The translations under genes were made by a program, and so were the position numbers. 64,000 bases of DNA from DATEAV01 sp964575425 (GTDB lineage Bacteria > Chloroflexota > Anaerolineae > Anaerolineales > E44-bin32), in NCBI GenBank assembly GCA_964575425.1, contig CAZNRD010000006.1:1-64000 (forward strand), written 5' to 3'. The notes below the pieces were generated by a model. That model was not told the DNA's origin, searched no databases, and saw only the letters and a program-made list of their open reading frames with translations. Below are positions 1 through 8,044 of the stretch, one piece after another. Position 1 is the first letter of the stretch. The number at the start of each line of letters is the position of its first letter.

Positions 1-60
1 TGCTCAAACCCCGCAGCCCCAAAGGGGATTCGCAGGATTCTTATTCAACAGTCTCTCGTA
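1..60. other. window edge, possible mobile-element end
   Basis: No gene is visible. The 11-mer ATTCAACAGTC at 43-53 recurs at 11462-11472; read on the minus strand it is GACTGTTGAAT, which resembles the terminal bases of some insertion sequences. No transposase or paired inverted repeat was found, so this is only a hint of an element remnant beside the tRNA gene. Confidence 0.2.
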
Positions 61-67
61 CAATCGT

Positions 68-97
68 TTGACGGCGAGGAAGTGGCCATGGTAGAAT
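68..97 (+). promoter_or_regulatory. sigma70-type promoter of tRNA-Glu
   Basis: The -35 TTGACG (68-73) and -10 TAGAAT (92-97) are 18 bp apart. The expected transcription start, about 104, lies a few bases before the mature tRNA 5' end at 109, so the pre-tRNA would have a very short leader. Confidence 0.65.
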
Positions 98-108
98 GCC
101 CTCCGTTG

Positions 109-181
109 GCCCCCATCGTCTAGTGGCCCAGGACGTGGCCCTCTCAAGGCCAAAACGGGGGTTCGAAACCCCCTGGGGGCA
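109..181 (+). tRNA. tRNA-Glu (anticodon CTC)
   Basis: The sequence folds as a full cloverleaf. The acceptor stem is GCCCCCA (109-115) paired with TGGGGGC (174-180), the anticodon stem is TGGCC/GGCCA with loop CTCTCAA, and the T arm is GGGGG-TTCGAAA-CCCCC. Anticodon CTC reads GAG, so the tRNA is glutamate-accepting. CCA is not encoded after the discriminator A (181). A strong promoter lies just upstream and a perfect hairpin just downstream, so this is probably a single-gene transcription unit. Confidence 0.95.
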
Positions 182-203
182 CACAGGTCGGCGAAGAAGA
201 CCG

Positions 204-229
204 GGCCCGGCTGCGACAGCAGCCGGGCC
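204..229 (+). terminator. hairpin terminator after tRNA-Glu
   Basis: An 11-bp perfect stem (204-214 with 219-229) has a 4-base loop GACA and is followed by the moderately T-rich GATTGCTTTCT. Its position 23 bp after the tRNA supports a Rho-independent terminator, although the T tract is interrupted. Confidence 0.6.
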
Positions 230-600
230 GATTGCTTTCTGGAGACCCGTTCCTCCAGTGCCTGCCGAATGCATGAGTCAGTGGCGGCAGATGCCGGAAG
301 GACGCTATCAATCGGGTGAAACGCACGCAAAGTTGCTTGTGCGTAGCCGACAAGTGACGGATACGCGCAACAATCGCCAGCAAACGCGACGTGGCGTTTG
401 ACATACCCCTGCATGTGGCGCCCGCTGTGGGCGGGCGAGGAAGGGCAGATATGGGCGTACAGGCTGCAGGGGGGATGCGGATGAGTGGATTGCGTCGTCG
501 AGTCGTTGGTGTATGCTTTGCGGGGGGTGGCATCTGGCAGCGTGTCAACGGGCAGCAACGGGAGAGCGCGCCGCGCGGAGGCCTCTCTGGGGAGGCGTCA
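230..600 (+). promoter_or_regulatory. intergenic region with pfkA promoter
   Basis: No supportable gene lies in this 371-bp gap. A plausible promoter is TTGCGT (490-495), a 16-bp spacer and TATGCT (512-517), giving a start near 524 and a leader of about 77 nt. The pfkA ribosome-binding site GGGGAGG lies at 588-594. The pfkA frame stays open upstream to 391, but that part lacks a ribosome-binding site and resembles no PFK sequence. Confidence 0.45.
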
Positions 601-1683
601 ATGAAGCGGGTGGGAGTGCTGACAGGTGGCGGAGATGCACCGGGGTTGAACGCTGTGATCCGCGCCGTGGTCAAGACGGCGGACACTCTCGGCGAGTGCG
701 AGGTGCTGGGTATCCTCAACGGGTTCGACGGCTTGGTGGATCCTGGCCAGACTGTGCACCTGGATCCGGAATCGGTGCGCGGCATCCTGCCGCGCGGGGG
801 CACGATCCTTGGCACAGCCAATCGCGGCAATCCGTTCGCCCGCCGGGTCATCCGTGATGGAGCTGAGTGTGTCGAGGATGCATCGCCTCGCGTGATTGAG
901 TCCTTCGAGCGGCTGGGGCTGGATGGCCTGATCGTGGTCGGCGGGGACGGGACGTTGAGGATTTGCCGCGAGCTGACGGAGAAGGGGTGCCCGATTGTGG
1001 GTGTGCCGAAGACGATCGACAACGACGTGGGAGGCACAGACGTCACCTTCGGCTTTGACACAGCCGTCAACGTGGCATGCGAGGCCATCGACCGCCTGCA
1101 CACCACGGCTGAGGCCCATCATCGGGCGATGGTTGTCGAGCTGATGGGGCGTGAGGCCGGCTTCCTCGCCCTCCAAGCAGGCGTTGCCGGGGGCGCGGAT
1201 GTGGTCCTGATCCCGGAGATTCCTTTCCGCTTCGAAGCGGTGCTGGCCAAGGTGCAGGAGAGGGCAGGGCGGGGTCGGCGGTTCAGCGTGCTGGCCGTCT
1301 GTGAGGGAGCACGGCCGGTTGGCGGTGAGCCCGTCTACGCCATACCCGGGGATGACGTCTATTTCCCCCGATTGGGAGGGATTGGGGCGGTTGTTGCGGA
1401 GCACCTGAGCCGCGCCGGTGGAGTCGAGACGCGGGTGACCGTACTTGGGCATCTGCAGCGGGGCGGCTCGCCGACGGCCTTCGACCGCTGGCTGGCGACC
1501 CGGTTTGGCGCGGCGGCCGTGCGCCTGGCGCTGCGAGGAGGTTATGGGCGCATGGTGGCGCTCCGGGGCGACCGGGTGATCGATCTTCCCCTTGCCGAGG
1601 CTCTGTCGCAGCCGAAGCGGGTGGAAATCGAGGGAGAAGCGGTGGACGCGGCGCGGGGTATCGGTATCTGTTTCGGCGAGTGA
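601..1683 (+). CDS. pfkA: 6-phosphofructokinase (group III, G/K type)
   Basis: This 360-residue enzyme phosphorylates fructose 6-phosphate in glycolysis. The N-terminal GGGDAPGLN (9-17) is the nucleotide/phosphate loop typical of PFK. GGDGT (114-118) carries the glycine found in ATP-dependent enzymes, whereas PKTIDND (136-142) carries the lysine found in PPi-dependent enzymes. From family knowledge, this Gly/Lys combination marks the group III PFKs of actinobacteria and relatives, which are mostly ATP-dependent. Start 601 is chosen because GGGGAGG sits 6 bp upstream and the protein begins with the family-typical MKRVGVLTGG. The gene converges on the minus-strand AIR-synthase-like gene with only 23 bp between them. 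Confidence 0.93.
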   Translation: MKRVGVLTGGGDAPGLNAVIRAVVKTADTLGECEVLGILNGFDGLVDPGQTVHLDPESVRGILPRGGTILGTANRGNPFARRVIRDGAECVEDASPRVIESFERLGLDGLIVVGGDGTLRICRELTEKGCPIVGVPKTIDNDVGGTDVTFGFDTAVNVACEAIDRLHTTAEAHHRAMVVELMGREAGFLALQAGVAGGADVVLIPEIPFRFEAVLAKVQERAGRGRRFSVLAVCEGARPVGGEPVYAIPGDDVYFPRLGGIGAVVAEHLSRAGGVETRVTVLGHLQRGGSPTAFDRWLATRFGAAAVRLALRGGYGRMVALRGDRVIDLPLAEALSQPKRVEIEGEAVDAARGIGICFGE

Positions 1684-1706
1684 AGGCGTGGCTAGGCGGA
1701 GCAGGA

Positions 1707-2747
1707 TCAGGCGGGAGCGTCGAACAGGCGGGTGAGGGCGTCGCGCTCGGGTCTGGGCAGAACGCGGCGCCTCCTTTCCTTGCGCATAGCCATTGGCCGT
1801 CCGCCATGGGACCCGCGTGCCCATACACCGCGGCCTTCGAAGAAGCGCCCAATCTCACTTACTCGGGTGCCTGTGGAGCGCACCGCTGCGAGCACGGCGG
1901 CCACCGACTCGGGGCGGACGGCGATGAGGAGAGCGCCAGAGGCAATCGTCGCCAGGGGATCGAGGCCGAGCCGCTCGCACAGCAACGCTGCTTCGGGGAG
2001 GATCGGTACTGCGTCCAGATGGACCTCAATGGCGATGCCGGCAGCGTCGGCCATCTCCCACAGGCCGCAGGCCAGGCCCCCTTCGGTGGGATCGTGCATG
2101 GCGCTCACGCCGCCGGCGGTTGAGGCCGCCAGCGCCTCCCTGACGACACTGATTCCGGGATCGTGCAGGTACTCCCGGGCGCGGGAGATGACACCTTGCG
2201 GCACGTCGCGCAGAAGGTGGGCGAATTCGCGCGCCAGGATGCTGCCCCCCTCAATGGGCACTCCCTTGGAGAGCAGAAGCCGATCGCCGGGGAGCGCACC
2301 CCGCGGCGTGATCAACCGCTCTCGCTCAACCTCGCCAAGCATTGTGCCAACGAGGATCGGCCGGTCGATGCCCGAGGTGATTTCGCTGTGCCCACCGACA
2401 AGACCCGCACCCACCTCACGACACGCGGCATCGATCTGCTCGAAGATCGAACTTACAAGTCGCTGCTCAGATCTCTCGGGAAGGAGCATCGCTGCCAGGA
2501 ACCAGCGCGGCTGGGCCCCAGTGGTGGCGATGTCATTGGCGTTGACGTGGACAGCATACCACCCGATCTCTTCGGCGGCGAATGTGATGGGATCGGACTT
2601 CGCCACGAGCAGGCGATCGCCAAACTCGATGACCGCGCAGTCCAGGCCGATGCCAGGGCCGAGCACCAGCCGCCGATCCCGAAGGCTGTGTTGCTCGAGC
2701 AGTGCCTGCAAGATGGCGGGCGGGACTTTGCCGACGGGAAGGCCCAC
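1707..2747 (-). CDS. AIR synthase-related (PurM/HypE-fold) protein
   Basis: This is a 346-residue member of the PurM/HypE/SelD/ThiL ATP-binding superfamily. The ATP-site segment GIGLDCAVIEF (32-42) is HypE-like, followed by KSDPITF and VNANDIATTGAQP (about 68-80), which matches the conserved nucleotide-binding strand of AIR synthase relatives. A later HDPTEGG motif also matches HypE. The C-terminus ends FDAPA and lacks the terminal cysteine that HypE carbamoylates, and no hydrogenase maturation genes are nearby, so HypE function is not supported. The true reaction is unknown. The start is GTG at 2747 with GGAGG 6 bp upstream. Transcription appears to pass through a structured 165-nt leader with a small ORF and two hairpins. 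Confidence 0.8.
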   Translation of the reverse strand: MGLPVGKVPPAILQALLEQHSLRDRRLVLGPGIGLDCAVIEFGDRLLVAKSDPITFAAEEIGWYAVHVNANDIATTGAQPRWFLAAMLLPERSEQRLVSSIFEQIDAACREVGAGLVGGHSEITSGIDRPILVGTMLGEVERERLITPRGALPGDRLLLSKGVPIEGGSILAREFAHLLRDVPQGVISRAREYLHDPGISVVREALAASTAGGVSAMHDPTEGGLACGLWEMADAAGIAIEVHLDAVPILPEAALLCERLGLDPLATIASGALLIAVRPESVAAVLAAVRSTGTRVSEIGRFFEGRGVWARGSHGGRPMAMRKERRRRVLPRPERDALTRLFDAPA

Positions 2748-2765
2748 CTTCTACCTCCGAACGCA

Positions 2766-2791
2766 AAGAGCCGCCCCGATGGACGGCTCTT
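2766..2791 (-). terminator. hairpin terminator inside the AIR-synthase leader
   Basis: An 8-bp stem AAGAGCCG/CGGCTCTT (2766-2773 with 2784-2791) is extended by two further G-C pairs around a 4-base loop. Read on the minus strand it is followed by TTTGCGTT. It lies between the leader ORF and the ribosome-binding site of the downstream gene, where an attenuator terminator would sit. Confidence 0.45.
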
Positions 2792-2795
2792 CGCT

Positions 2796-2841
2796 GCGCG
2801 GCGGCATCCTTATCCTGTCTGGAGGAGGGATGCCGCCGCGC
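2796..2841 (-). repeat. 14-bp perfect inverted repeat in the leader
   Basis: The arm at 2796-2809 pairs perfectly with 2828-2841 around an 18-base loop. The repeat overlaps the 3' half of the small leader ORF, whose TAA stop lies in the loop. The loop also holds a CTCCTCC run (minus strand) complementary to the GGAGGAGG ribosome-binding site of that ORF, so alternative pairing is possible. Confidence 0.7.
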
Positions 2842-2863
2842 TACGCTTGCCACTGGTACTCAT
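2810..2863 (-). CDS. putative 17-residue leader peptide
   Basis: An ATG at 2863 opens a short frame reading MSTSGKRSAAASLLQTG and ending at TAA. A strong GGAGGAGG site lies about 9 bp upstream of the ATG, overlapping a second short start (ATGCCCAGATGA). No similarity is recognised. The case rests on the ribosome-binding site, the promoter about 50 bp upstream, and the overlap of the coding end with a strong hairpin followed by a terminator-like hairpin, which is the layout of a translation-coupled attenuator. Confidence 0.4.
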   Translation of the reverse strand: MSTSGKRSAAASLLQTG

Positions 2864-2918
2864 CTGGGCATCACCTCCTCCCTGTTAGAGATGGCGAGGG
2901 GTGTCCTGCAACGGCTGC

Positions 2919-2947
2919 AGTATGACACACAAGCAGCGGGGTGTCAA
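2919..2947 (-). promoter_or_regulatory. promoter of the AIR-synthase leader
   Basis: On the minus strand TTGACA (2947-2942) is followed after 17 bp by CATACT (2924-2919). The predicted start near 2912 gives a leader of about 165 nt before the GTG at 2747. Confidence 0.6.
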
Positions 2948-3026
2948 TCGCGGCGGCGAGGGGGTGGGGGTGCAGGAGGCCGCGCGGTCTCCGACGTGCT
3001 TGGCGCTGCACAACAGTCCCACGGGG

Positions 3027-4040
3027 CTACACGATGAGCATCGCGTCGCCGAATGAGTAGAAGCGGTAGCCCTCTCGTATGGCAAGGCGATAGGTCTCCA
3101 GGATGCGCTCCCTCCCGGCGAACGCGGACACCATCATCAGGAGAGTGGAGCGAGGCAGGTGGAAGTTGGTGATCAGGGCTGAGATGGCGCGGAAGCGGTA
3201 CCCGGGAAGGATGAAGAGCGAGGTCGTGCCTTCGAAGGCGCGTACCTCGCCGTCTGGCTGGGCCGCGCTTTCGAGGGTGCGCGCCGTCGTCGTCCCCACG
3301 GCGATGAGGCGAGAGCCGCGTGCCTTCGCCGCGTTGGCTGCCTCGGCTGTCTCGGGCGGAAGCCGGCACCATTCGCTGTGCATGGCGTGAGTTGCGGGGT
3401 CGTCTTCCGTCACCGGGCCGAAAGTGTCCAGGCCGATGTGCAGCGTCACCCAGGCGAGGAGAATGCCTCGGCCTGCCAACCTCCGAAGGAGCTCGGGTGT
3501 GAAGTGGAGGCCAGCGGTAGGGGCGGCCGTTGACCCGGGGTCGCGGGCATAGACTGTCTGGTAGCGGTCCGGCCGCGCCAGGGGCTCGTGGATGTATGGC
3601 GGAAGGGGCATCTCGCCGATCCGGTCGAGGGTCGGGGTGATCGGTTCGTCGAACTCAATCACTTTGCGGCCATGCCCCAAATCCTCCACGACTGCGGCCA
3701 TCGGTCCCATCTCGACGGCCAACCGCTTGCCCGGGACGATTCTCTTGCCGCCGACCAGGGCCTCCCAACGCCTCGGTCCGAGGCGTTTGAGCAGGAGAAT
3801 TTCGACGCGGCCGCCCGTGGGCACCTTTCGGGCGCGCAGCCGGGCCGGGATCACTCGCGTCTGGTTGAGGACCAGCAAATCGCGAGGCTCGAGCAGATCG
3901 GGCAGGTCGCGGAAGCGACAATGGCGGATCGATCCTGAGGCGCGGTCAAGGACGAGCAAGCGCGAGGCGTCGCGCGGTTCAGTCGGCGTCTGGGCGATGA
4001 ATTCGGGCGGCAGGTCGTAGTCGAAGTCGAATGTTCGCAC
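3027..4040 (-). CDS. queA: S-adenosylmethionine:tRNA ribosyltransferase-isomerase
   Basis: QueA transfers and isomerises the ribosyl group of SAM onto preQ1 in tRNA to give epoxyqueuosine, a step of queuosine synthesis. The 337-residue protein is full length and shows family signatures: the N-terminal FDYDLPPEFIAQTP, LVLNQTRVIPARL (about 58-70), the central PTAGLHFT, the VTLHIGLDTF strand, VGTTTARTLE, and the C-terminal TNFHLPRSTLLMMVSAFAG. It follows DUF2905 by 3 bp and ruvB, forming one minus-strand operon. Confidence 0.96.
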   Translation of the reverse strand: MRTFDFDYDLPPEFIAQTPTEPRDASRLLVLDRASGSIRHCRFRDLPDLLEPRDLLVLNQTRVIPARLRARKVPTGGRVEILLLKRLGPRRWEALVGGKRIVPGKRLAVEMGPMAAVVEDLGHGRKVIEFDEPITPTLDRIGEMPLPPYIHEPLARPDRYQTVYARDPGSTAAPTAGLHFTPELLRRLAGRGILLAWVTLHIGLDTFGPVTEDDPATHAMHSEWCRLPPETAEAANAAKARGSRLIAVGTTTARTLESAAQPDGEVRAFEGTTSLFILPGYRFRAISALITNFHLPRSTLLMMVSAFAGRERILETYRLAIREGYRFYSFGDAMLIV

Positions 4041-4043
4041 GGG

Positions 4044-4280
4044 CTACTTGCCCAGCCAGCGCAGGACCACGTTGAGGGCGATGGTCAGAATCACGCTCAG
4101 CAGCAGGGAAGTCGCCAGAGGGACGATGCAGGTCAGCCCGCCGCTCTCGAACCGGATGTCCCCGGGCAATCTTCCCAGAGGCAGGCCGGTGCGGGCGATC
4201 AACCAGATCAGCCCGCCAAGGGCTGCCAGACCCAGGCCGAAGATGATGAGCCAACGACTTAGCTGCGTCAGGTCGGACAT
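4044..4280 (-). CDS. DUF2905 small membrane protein
   Basis: A 78-residue protein with two predicted membrane helices (about 9-29 and 50-72) separated by the hydrophilic LPLGRLPGDIRFESGG segment, which is the hallmark of DUF2905. Function is unknown. Members often lie beside ruvB or queA, as here, where it sits between the two with gaps of 6 and 3 bp. Translational coupling within the operon is likely. Confidence 0.85.
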   Translation of the reverse strand: MSDLTQLSRWLIIFGLGLAALGGLIWLIARTGLPLGRLPGDIRFESGGLTCIVPLATSLLLSVILTIALNVVLRWLGK

Positions 4281-4286
4281 GGCGTC

Positions 4287-5318
4287 TCAGAGCTCTGGCA
4301 AGCGCGGCTGGGGAGCGGAGGGGAGCGGCAGGCCCAGGTGTTCGTAGGCCCTGGGTGTTGCAATGCGGCCCTGAGCGGTGCGGTCGATGAAGCCCAGCTG
4401 GAGAAGATAGGGCTCGACGACGTCCATGATGGTATCGGGCTCCTCGCTGATGGAGGCAGCGATGGTCTGCAGGCCAACCGGCCCGCCGCCGAATTTCTCG
4501 ATGACGGTGCGCAGCACTCGCCGATCGATCTCGTCTAGGCCGAGCTCGTCGACGTCGAGCAGGTCCAGCGCCTGGCGGGCGATGTGCTGCGTCACCCGGC
4601 CGTTGGCCTTGACCTCGGCGTAGTCGCGCACGCGCCGCAGCAGGCGCAGGGCGACGCGCGGGGTGCCGCGCGCCCGGCAGGCGATCTCGAGGATGCCGCC
4701 GTCGTCGATCGGGACGTGCAGCTTGTCGGCGGCGCGGAGGACGATGGCCTCCATCGACGGCCGGTCGTAGAAATCGAGGCGGTGGACCGCGCCGAACCGA
4801 GCCCGCAGCGGCGCCGTCATGAGAGCCAGCCGGGTCGTGGCACCGACAACCGTGAAGCGTGGAAGCCGCAGCCGGATCGAGCGCGCGCTCGGCCCCTTAC
4901 CCAGGATGATATCGAGCGCGAAATCCTCCATCGCCGGATACAGCACTTCCTCAACGGCTCTTCCCAGGCGGTGGATCTCATCGATGAAGAGGATGTCGTG
5001 GGGCTGAAGGTTGGTCAGCAGGGCGGCCAGGTCGCCGGCGCGTTCGATCGCTGGGCCCGACGTGACTCGGACCGCCACGCCCATTTCGTTGGCCAGGATG
5101 TGCGCCAGGGTAGTCTTGCCCAGCCCGGGCGGGCCATACAGCAAGACGTGCTCGAGTGCTTCCCGCCGCGCCTGAGCGGCCTCGATCAGGATCGCCAGGT
5201 TCTGCTTGACGTGCTCCTGGCCGATCATCTCCGACAGGCGCGAGGGGCGAAGGGTGTAGTCTGGCGCGTCGTCCCGCTGCCGGTCGAGCGAGAGCAGCCG
5301 CGAGGCCGAATCGGTCAT
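4287..5318 (-). CDS. ruvB: Holliday junction branch-migration ATPase RuvB
   Basis: RuvB is the hexameric AAA+ motor that drives branch migration with RuvA. This 343-residue copy has the Walker A motif GPPGLGKT, Walker B with DEIH, sensor-1 GATT, the arginine-finger region LRARFG, and the C-terminal winged-helix segment GGGPVGLQTIAASI. ruvA and ruvC are not adjacent. The chosen start (MTDSASR) is 12 codons inside the longest frame, because a TATAAT box ends 7 bp before this ATG; the mRNA would then begin at or next to the start codon (leaderless). Confidence 0.95.
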   Translation of the reverse strand: MTDSASRLLSLDRQRDDAPDYTLRPSRLSEMIGQEHVKQNLAILIEAAQARREALEHVLLYGPPGLGKTTLAHILANEMGVAVRVTSGPAIERAGDLAALLTNLQPHDILFIDEIHRLGRAVEEVLYPAMEDFALDIILGKGPSARSIRLRLPRFTVVGATTRLALMTAPLRARFGAVHRLDFYDRPSMEAIVLRAADKLHVPIDDGGILEIACRARGTPRVALRLLRRVRDYAEVKANGRVTQHIARQALDLLDVDELGLDEIDRRVLRTVIEKFGGGPVGLQTIAASISEEPDTIMDVVEPYLLQLGFIDRTAQGRIATPRAYEHLGLPLPSAPQPRLPEL

Positions 5319-5325
5319 AGAGAGC

Positions 5326-5331
5326 ATTATA
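5326..5331 (-). promoter_or_regulatory. -10 box giving a leaderless ruvB mRNA
   Basis: TATAAT on the minus strand (5331-5326) is 7 bp from the ruvB ATG at 5318. No good -35 and no ribosome-binding site are visible. The same TATAAT-7 bp-ATGACCGA layout occurs before the Yip1-like gene at 11103. Confidence 0.6.
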
Positions 5332-5369
5332 CCGAATCGCGCCCTGCTTGCCACCAGCCGGCGTGGTAG

Positions 5370-5398
5370 TTGACGCGCAGCCCAAGCCTCACTATACT
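5370..5398 (+). promoter_or_regulatory. sigma70-type promoter of the HEAT-repeat gene
   Basis: TTGACG (5370-5375), a 17-bp spacer and TATACT (5393-5398) form a near-consensus promoter. It drives the plus-strand gene starting at 5552 and lies about 40 bp from the divergent ruvB -10 box. Confidence 0.7.
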
Positions 5399-5551
5399 CC
5401 CGCTGGCGTTCCCTGAGCGCCGTGACGCTGGCCCTCCGGATGCGGTGCCAGACGTCATCCTTGGGGCGGGCCGCCCGAGCCGGTTATTCCGCGGTGTGAT
5501 CATTGGCCACATCATCCGTCGGCGGCCGTGGTCCAAGGAGAAGCAATCGCC

Positions 5552-6526
5552 GTGATCGGTCTGGGCCTACGTCAACTCCAGGAGACGCTGAACCGCAAGG
5601 CTGACGGCATCCAACGTGAATTTGTGGTCCTCAGCGATCGGCTTCAGCAGATCAGTCAGGCACTGCTGGAGGTCCGGGGGGAGGAGCGCGAACGCCTGAG
5701 GGCCGAGCAGGAAACGCTCCGGGCGCGCCAGCAGCAGATTGCCGATGAGGTCAACCTGTGGCGGGAGCGTGCCCGAGCGGTGCTGTCGCAGCGTGGGGGC
5801 GCATCGCTGCGCGCCTACATCGAAGAGCTGGTCGCTCTGGACGATCCGGATTTCAAGGCGGCAGCCCAGCACGCCCTCTACCTGCTGGATGCCTCACAGG
5901 ACGAGCTGGCGGCCCTGGCTGAACAGGCCAACATCAAGCCCGAGGCCAAGACCCCGGCGGCTCGCCTCATCGAACGCGCCCGCACGGAATACGATCTGCG
6001 CGGCGTCGACAGCGCCCCCCGCTACCGCGCCGCCGTGGAGTTCGCCAACCGCCCCGGCATGGCGCAGGACCTCGAGGCTATCGCCGAAGTCGAGCGCTCC
6101 ATTGCCGACCCCGATCCGATGGTGCGCGAGGTCATGGTCCTCACGGTCATTCAGCTGCACCGCTTCCGGGCCCTGCGGCTGGCGGACCTCGACATCGCGC
6201 ATCGCTCGGTCCAGCGGCTGGCGCAGATCACCCATCAGGCTGTGGTGCCGGTGTTGATCGAAATCCTGGAGAACCCGCGAACGGGCTTTGTCAACACAGA
6301 TCAGGGTCCGGTCGAGGCGGACAACGGCCGTTCGCGCATGGTGGCTCTGCTGCGCCTGGTGGAGTGGCACACCGCCGAGGCTCAGGCGGCGCTGCGGGGG
6401 CGCCTCTTTGATCGAGACCCGTCCATCCTCAAAGCCGCACACAAGGCCCTCGAGCTCTTCCCCGGCGAGTGGAGGGGGCCGCTAAAGGCAACCGGGCCCC
6501 TACCGCCCTCCGCGGCGCGGGGCTGA
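5552..6526 (+). CDS. coiled-coil/HEAT-repeat protein, function unknown
   Basis: A soluble protein of about 324 residues. The first 80 residues are rich in Gln, Glu, Arg and Leu heptads and predict a coiled coil. The remainder consists of alpha-helical pairs resembling HEAT/armadillo repeats (for example IADPDPMVREVMVLTVIQL and the final LFDRDPSILKAAHKALELF). No catalytic motif is seen; a scaffold or protein-interaction role is inferred. Start GTG 5552 is preceded by AAGGAG at 5534-5539 (12 bp); GTG 5528 in the same frame is an alternative but would overlap that site. It converges with the FtsX permease gene. Confidence 0.7.
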   Translation: MIGLGLRQLQETLNRKADGIQREFVVLSDRLQQISQALLEVRGEERERLRAEQETLRARQQQIADEVNLWRERARAVLSQRGGASLRAYIEELVALDDPDFKAAAQHALYLLDASQDELAALAEQANIKPEAKTPAARLIERARTEYDLRGVDSAPRYRAAVEFANRPGMAQDLEAIAEVERSIADPDPMVREVMVLTVIQLHRFRALRLADLDIAHRSVQRLAQITHQAVVPVLIEILENPRTGFVNTDQGPVEADNGRSRMVALLRLVEWHTAEAQAALRGRLFDRDPSILKAAHKALELFPGEWRGPLKATGPLPPSAARG

Positions 6527-6557
6527 CGGCTGCGGCGGCGTCGTCGCCTCGGCGCAC

Positions 6558-6579
6558 GCAGCGCTCTCTCGGGCGCTGC
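6558..6579. terminator. possible bidirectional hairpin between convergent genes
   Basis: GCAGCGC (6558-6564) pairs with GCGCTGC (6573-6579) around an 8-base loop, in the 175-bp space between two convergent genes. No T tract follows on either strand, so this is weak. Confidence 0.3.
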
Positions 6580-6701
6580 TGGCGAAGCATGGGATGGGAT
6601 GGGGAAGTGCCTCCCGCAGGCCGGGCGAAAACCCCGTCCCGTGGCCGCGACACATTCAGGGAGGGATGGCGCGCTGCCGAGGCGCGTGCGGGGTGGGTAG
6701 A

Positions 6702-8042
6702 TTACTCGTACTTGAGGGCTGTGACCGGAACGAGCGTGGCGGCGCGCAGTGCGGGGTAGAGGCCGGAGATCAGACCGATGGCCGTCGAGAACACGAGGGC
6801 GATGACGAGCAGCCATGGGGGCGTGTAGACGGCGACGCTGGGCGGCAGGCCGCCCGTGCGGGCCGCCTGACCGGCCAGGTAGGCGATGGCCACCACATTG
6901 GTCACCTGGCCCGCACTCCATCCCAGTGCCACGCCCCCCAACCCTCCGACCAGGCCGATTCCCCCCGCCTCGCCGAGGAAGATCGCCAGGACATCGCGGT
7001 TCGTGGCACCGACCGCCTTCATCAGTCCGATCTCGCGGGTGCGCTCCAGAATCGCCATAGTCATGGTGTTGGCGATCCCGATGGCCGCCACCAGCAGGGC
7101 CACGATACCCACGCCGCCAAATACGACCTGGAGAACGGTGAAGAAACCGGTGATCCCCTGGACGTATTCGAGCGCGGTGAACGCCTGGAAGCCCATCGCC
7201 ACGATCTGGTCCTTGAGCTCGACCACGTGCTCGGGGTCCTGAGCGCGCACAACGGCCATCGGGTAGCCGTCGCGATTGCGGTCCACGCGCCGGCCGGTGA
7301 ACCACTGGTTGAAGGCGGTCACTTCCTCCAACGTGAGAAACATCGCCCAGTCCGCTTCGCCGCCGGTCTCGGCGATCACGCCGCCGACGCGGACCGTTAC
7401 CGGGCGCCGAGTCTCCGTGCCGTCCTGGTTCCAGCGGACCAGCGTAAGGCGCAGGGACTGGTCGTAGAGGTCGGGTGGCGGCGGTGGCTCCTGGCCTGGG
7501 CGCTGGCGCGGGTCGTAGAAGGATTGGGAGACCATGGCCCCGACAACAGCCGTGCCCCGTGCCAGCTCCGGCGACCCCGCTCGCATCTGCAGGTCCTGGG
7601 CCGCGAGGTAGTCCGGCGCAACGCCGATGATCTGCGGCCAAAACTCCAGGCGGCCCAGGGCGACGGTCACCTGCCCCTGGGCGTAGTCACGCGGGTAGAC
7701 GCCGGCCACGCCGGGCAAGGCGGCCAGGTCTTCCAGGGTATCCGGGGTCAGCAGATGCTGCCCCGTGGGAGCTCCCGCGCCCAACGGCACCACCTCGACG
7801 ACCATCGGGCCTCCCCCTCCGCCGTAGGTGCCCTCGCCATAGGTCGGCCACACCTCGATGCGGGTCAGGTCCCCGATGCCACCGAGCTGCTCAGTGGCGT
7901 TGCGCTGCAGGCCCACCCCGAGCGACACCAGGACGACCAGCGCCGCCGAGCCGATGACCACGCCGATGGCCGTCAGGGCAACACGCGCCTTGCGGCGGCC
8001 GAGGTTCTCGAAGATCAGGGCGAGCAGGTCCACCAGCCGCAT
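6702..8042 (-). CDS. ABC transporter permease, FtsX/MacB type
   Basis: This 446-residue membrane protein has an N-terminal transmembrane helix (about 20-45, TAIGVVIGSAALVVLVSLG), a large extracytoplasmic MacB-like domain, and three C-terminal helices of the FtsX domain (about 310-440) with the typical ERTREIGLMKAVGAT loop that couples to the ATPase. It would work with the ATPase encoded at 9590-10315. It starts 2 bp after the stop of the CARDB gene, so the two are co-translated. MacB-type exporters use mechanotransmission rather than classical transport; the substrate here is unknown. Confidence 0.9.
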   Translation of the reverse strand: MRLVDLLALIFENLGRRKARVALTAIGVVIGSAALVVLVSLGVGLQRNATEQLGGIGDLTRIEVWPTYGEGTYGGGGGPMVVEVVPLGAGAPTGQHLLTPDTLEDLAALPGVAGVYPRDYAQGQVTVALGRLEFWPQIIGVAPDYLAAQDLQMRAGSPELARGTAVVGAMVSQSFYDPRQRPGQEPPPPPDLYDQSLRLTLVRWNQDGTETRRPVTVRVGGVIAETGGEADWAMFLTLEEVTAFNQWFTGRRVDRNRDGYPMAVVRAQDPEHVVELKDQIVAMGFQAFTALEYVQGITGFFTVLQVVFGGVGIVALLVAAIGIANTMTMAILERTREIGLMKAVGATNRDVLAIFLGEAGGIGLVGGLGGVALGWSAGQVTNVVAIAYLAGQAARTGGLPPSVAVYTPPWLLVIALVFSTAIGLISGLYPALRAATLVPVTALKYE

Positions 8043-8044
8043 GC

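Noticed and set aside
391..600. Upstream in-frame extension of pfkA
   Set aside because: The extra 70 residues do not resemble PFK, have no ribosome-binding site, and cross the predicted promoter; the ATG at 601 with GGGGAGG fits better.
598..1824. Long minus-strand open frames opposite pfkA
   Set aside because: They are GC-driven shadow frames of pfkA with Arg/Pro/Ala-rich low-complexity translation and no homology.
1707..2747. Second SelD or a HypE
   Set aside because: The SelD active-site segment is missing and the HypE C-terminal Cys is absent, so only a superfamily name is given.
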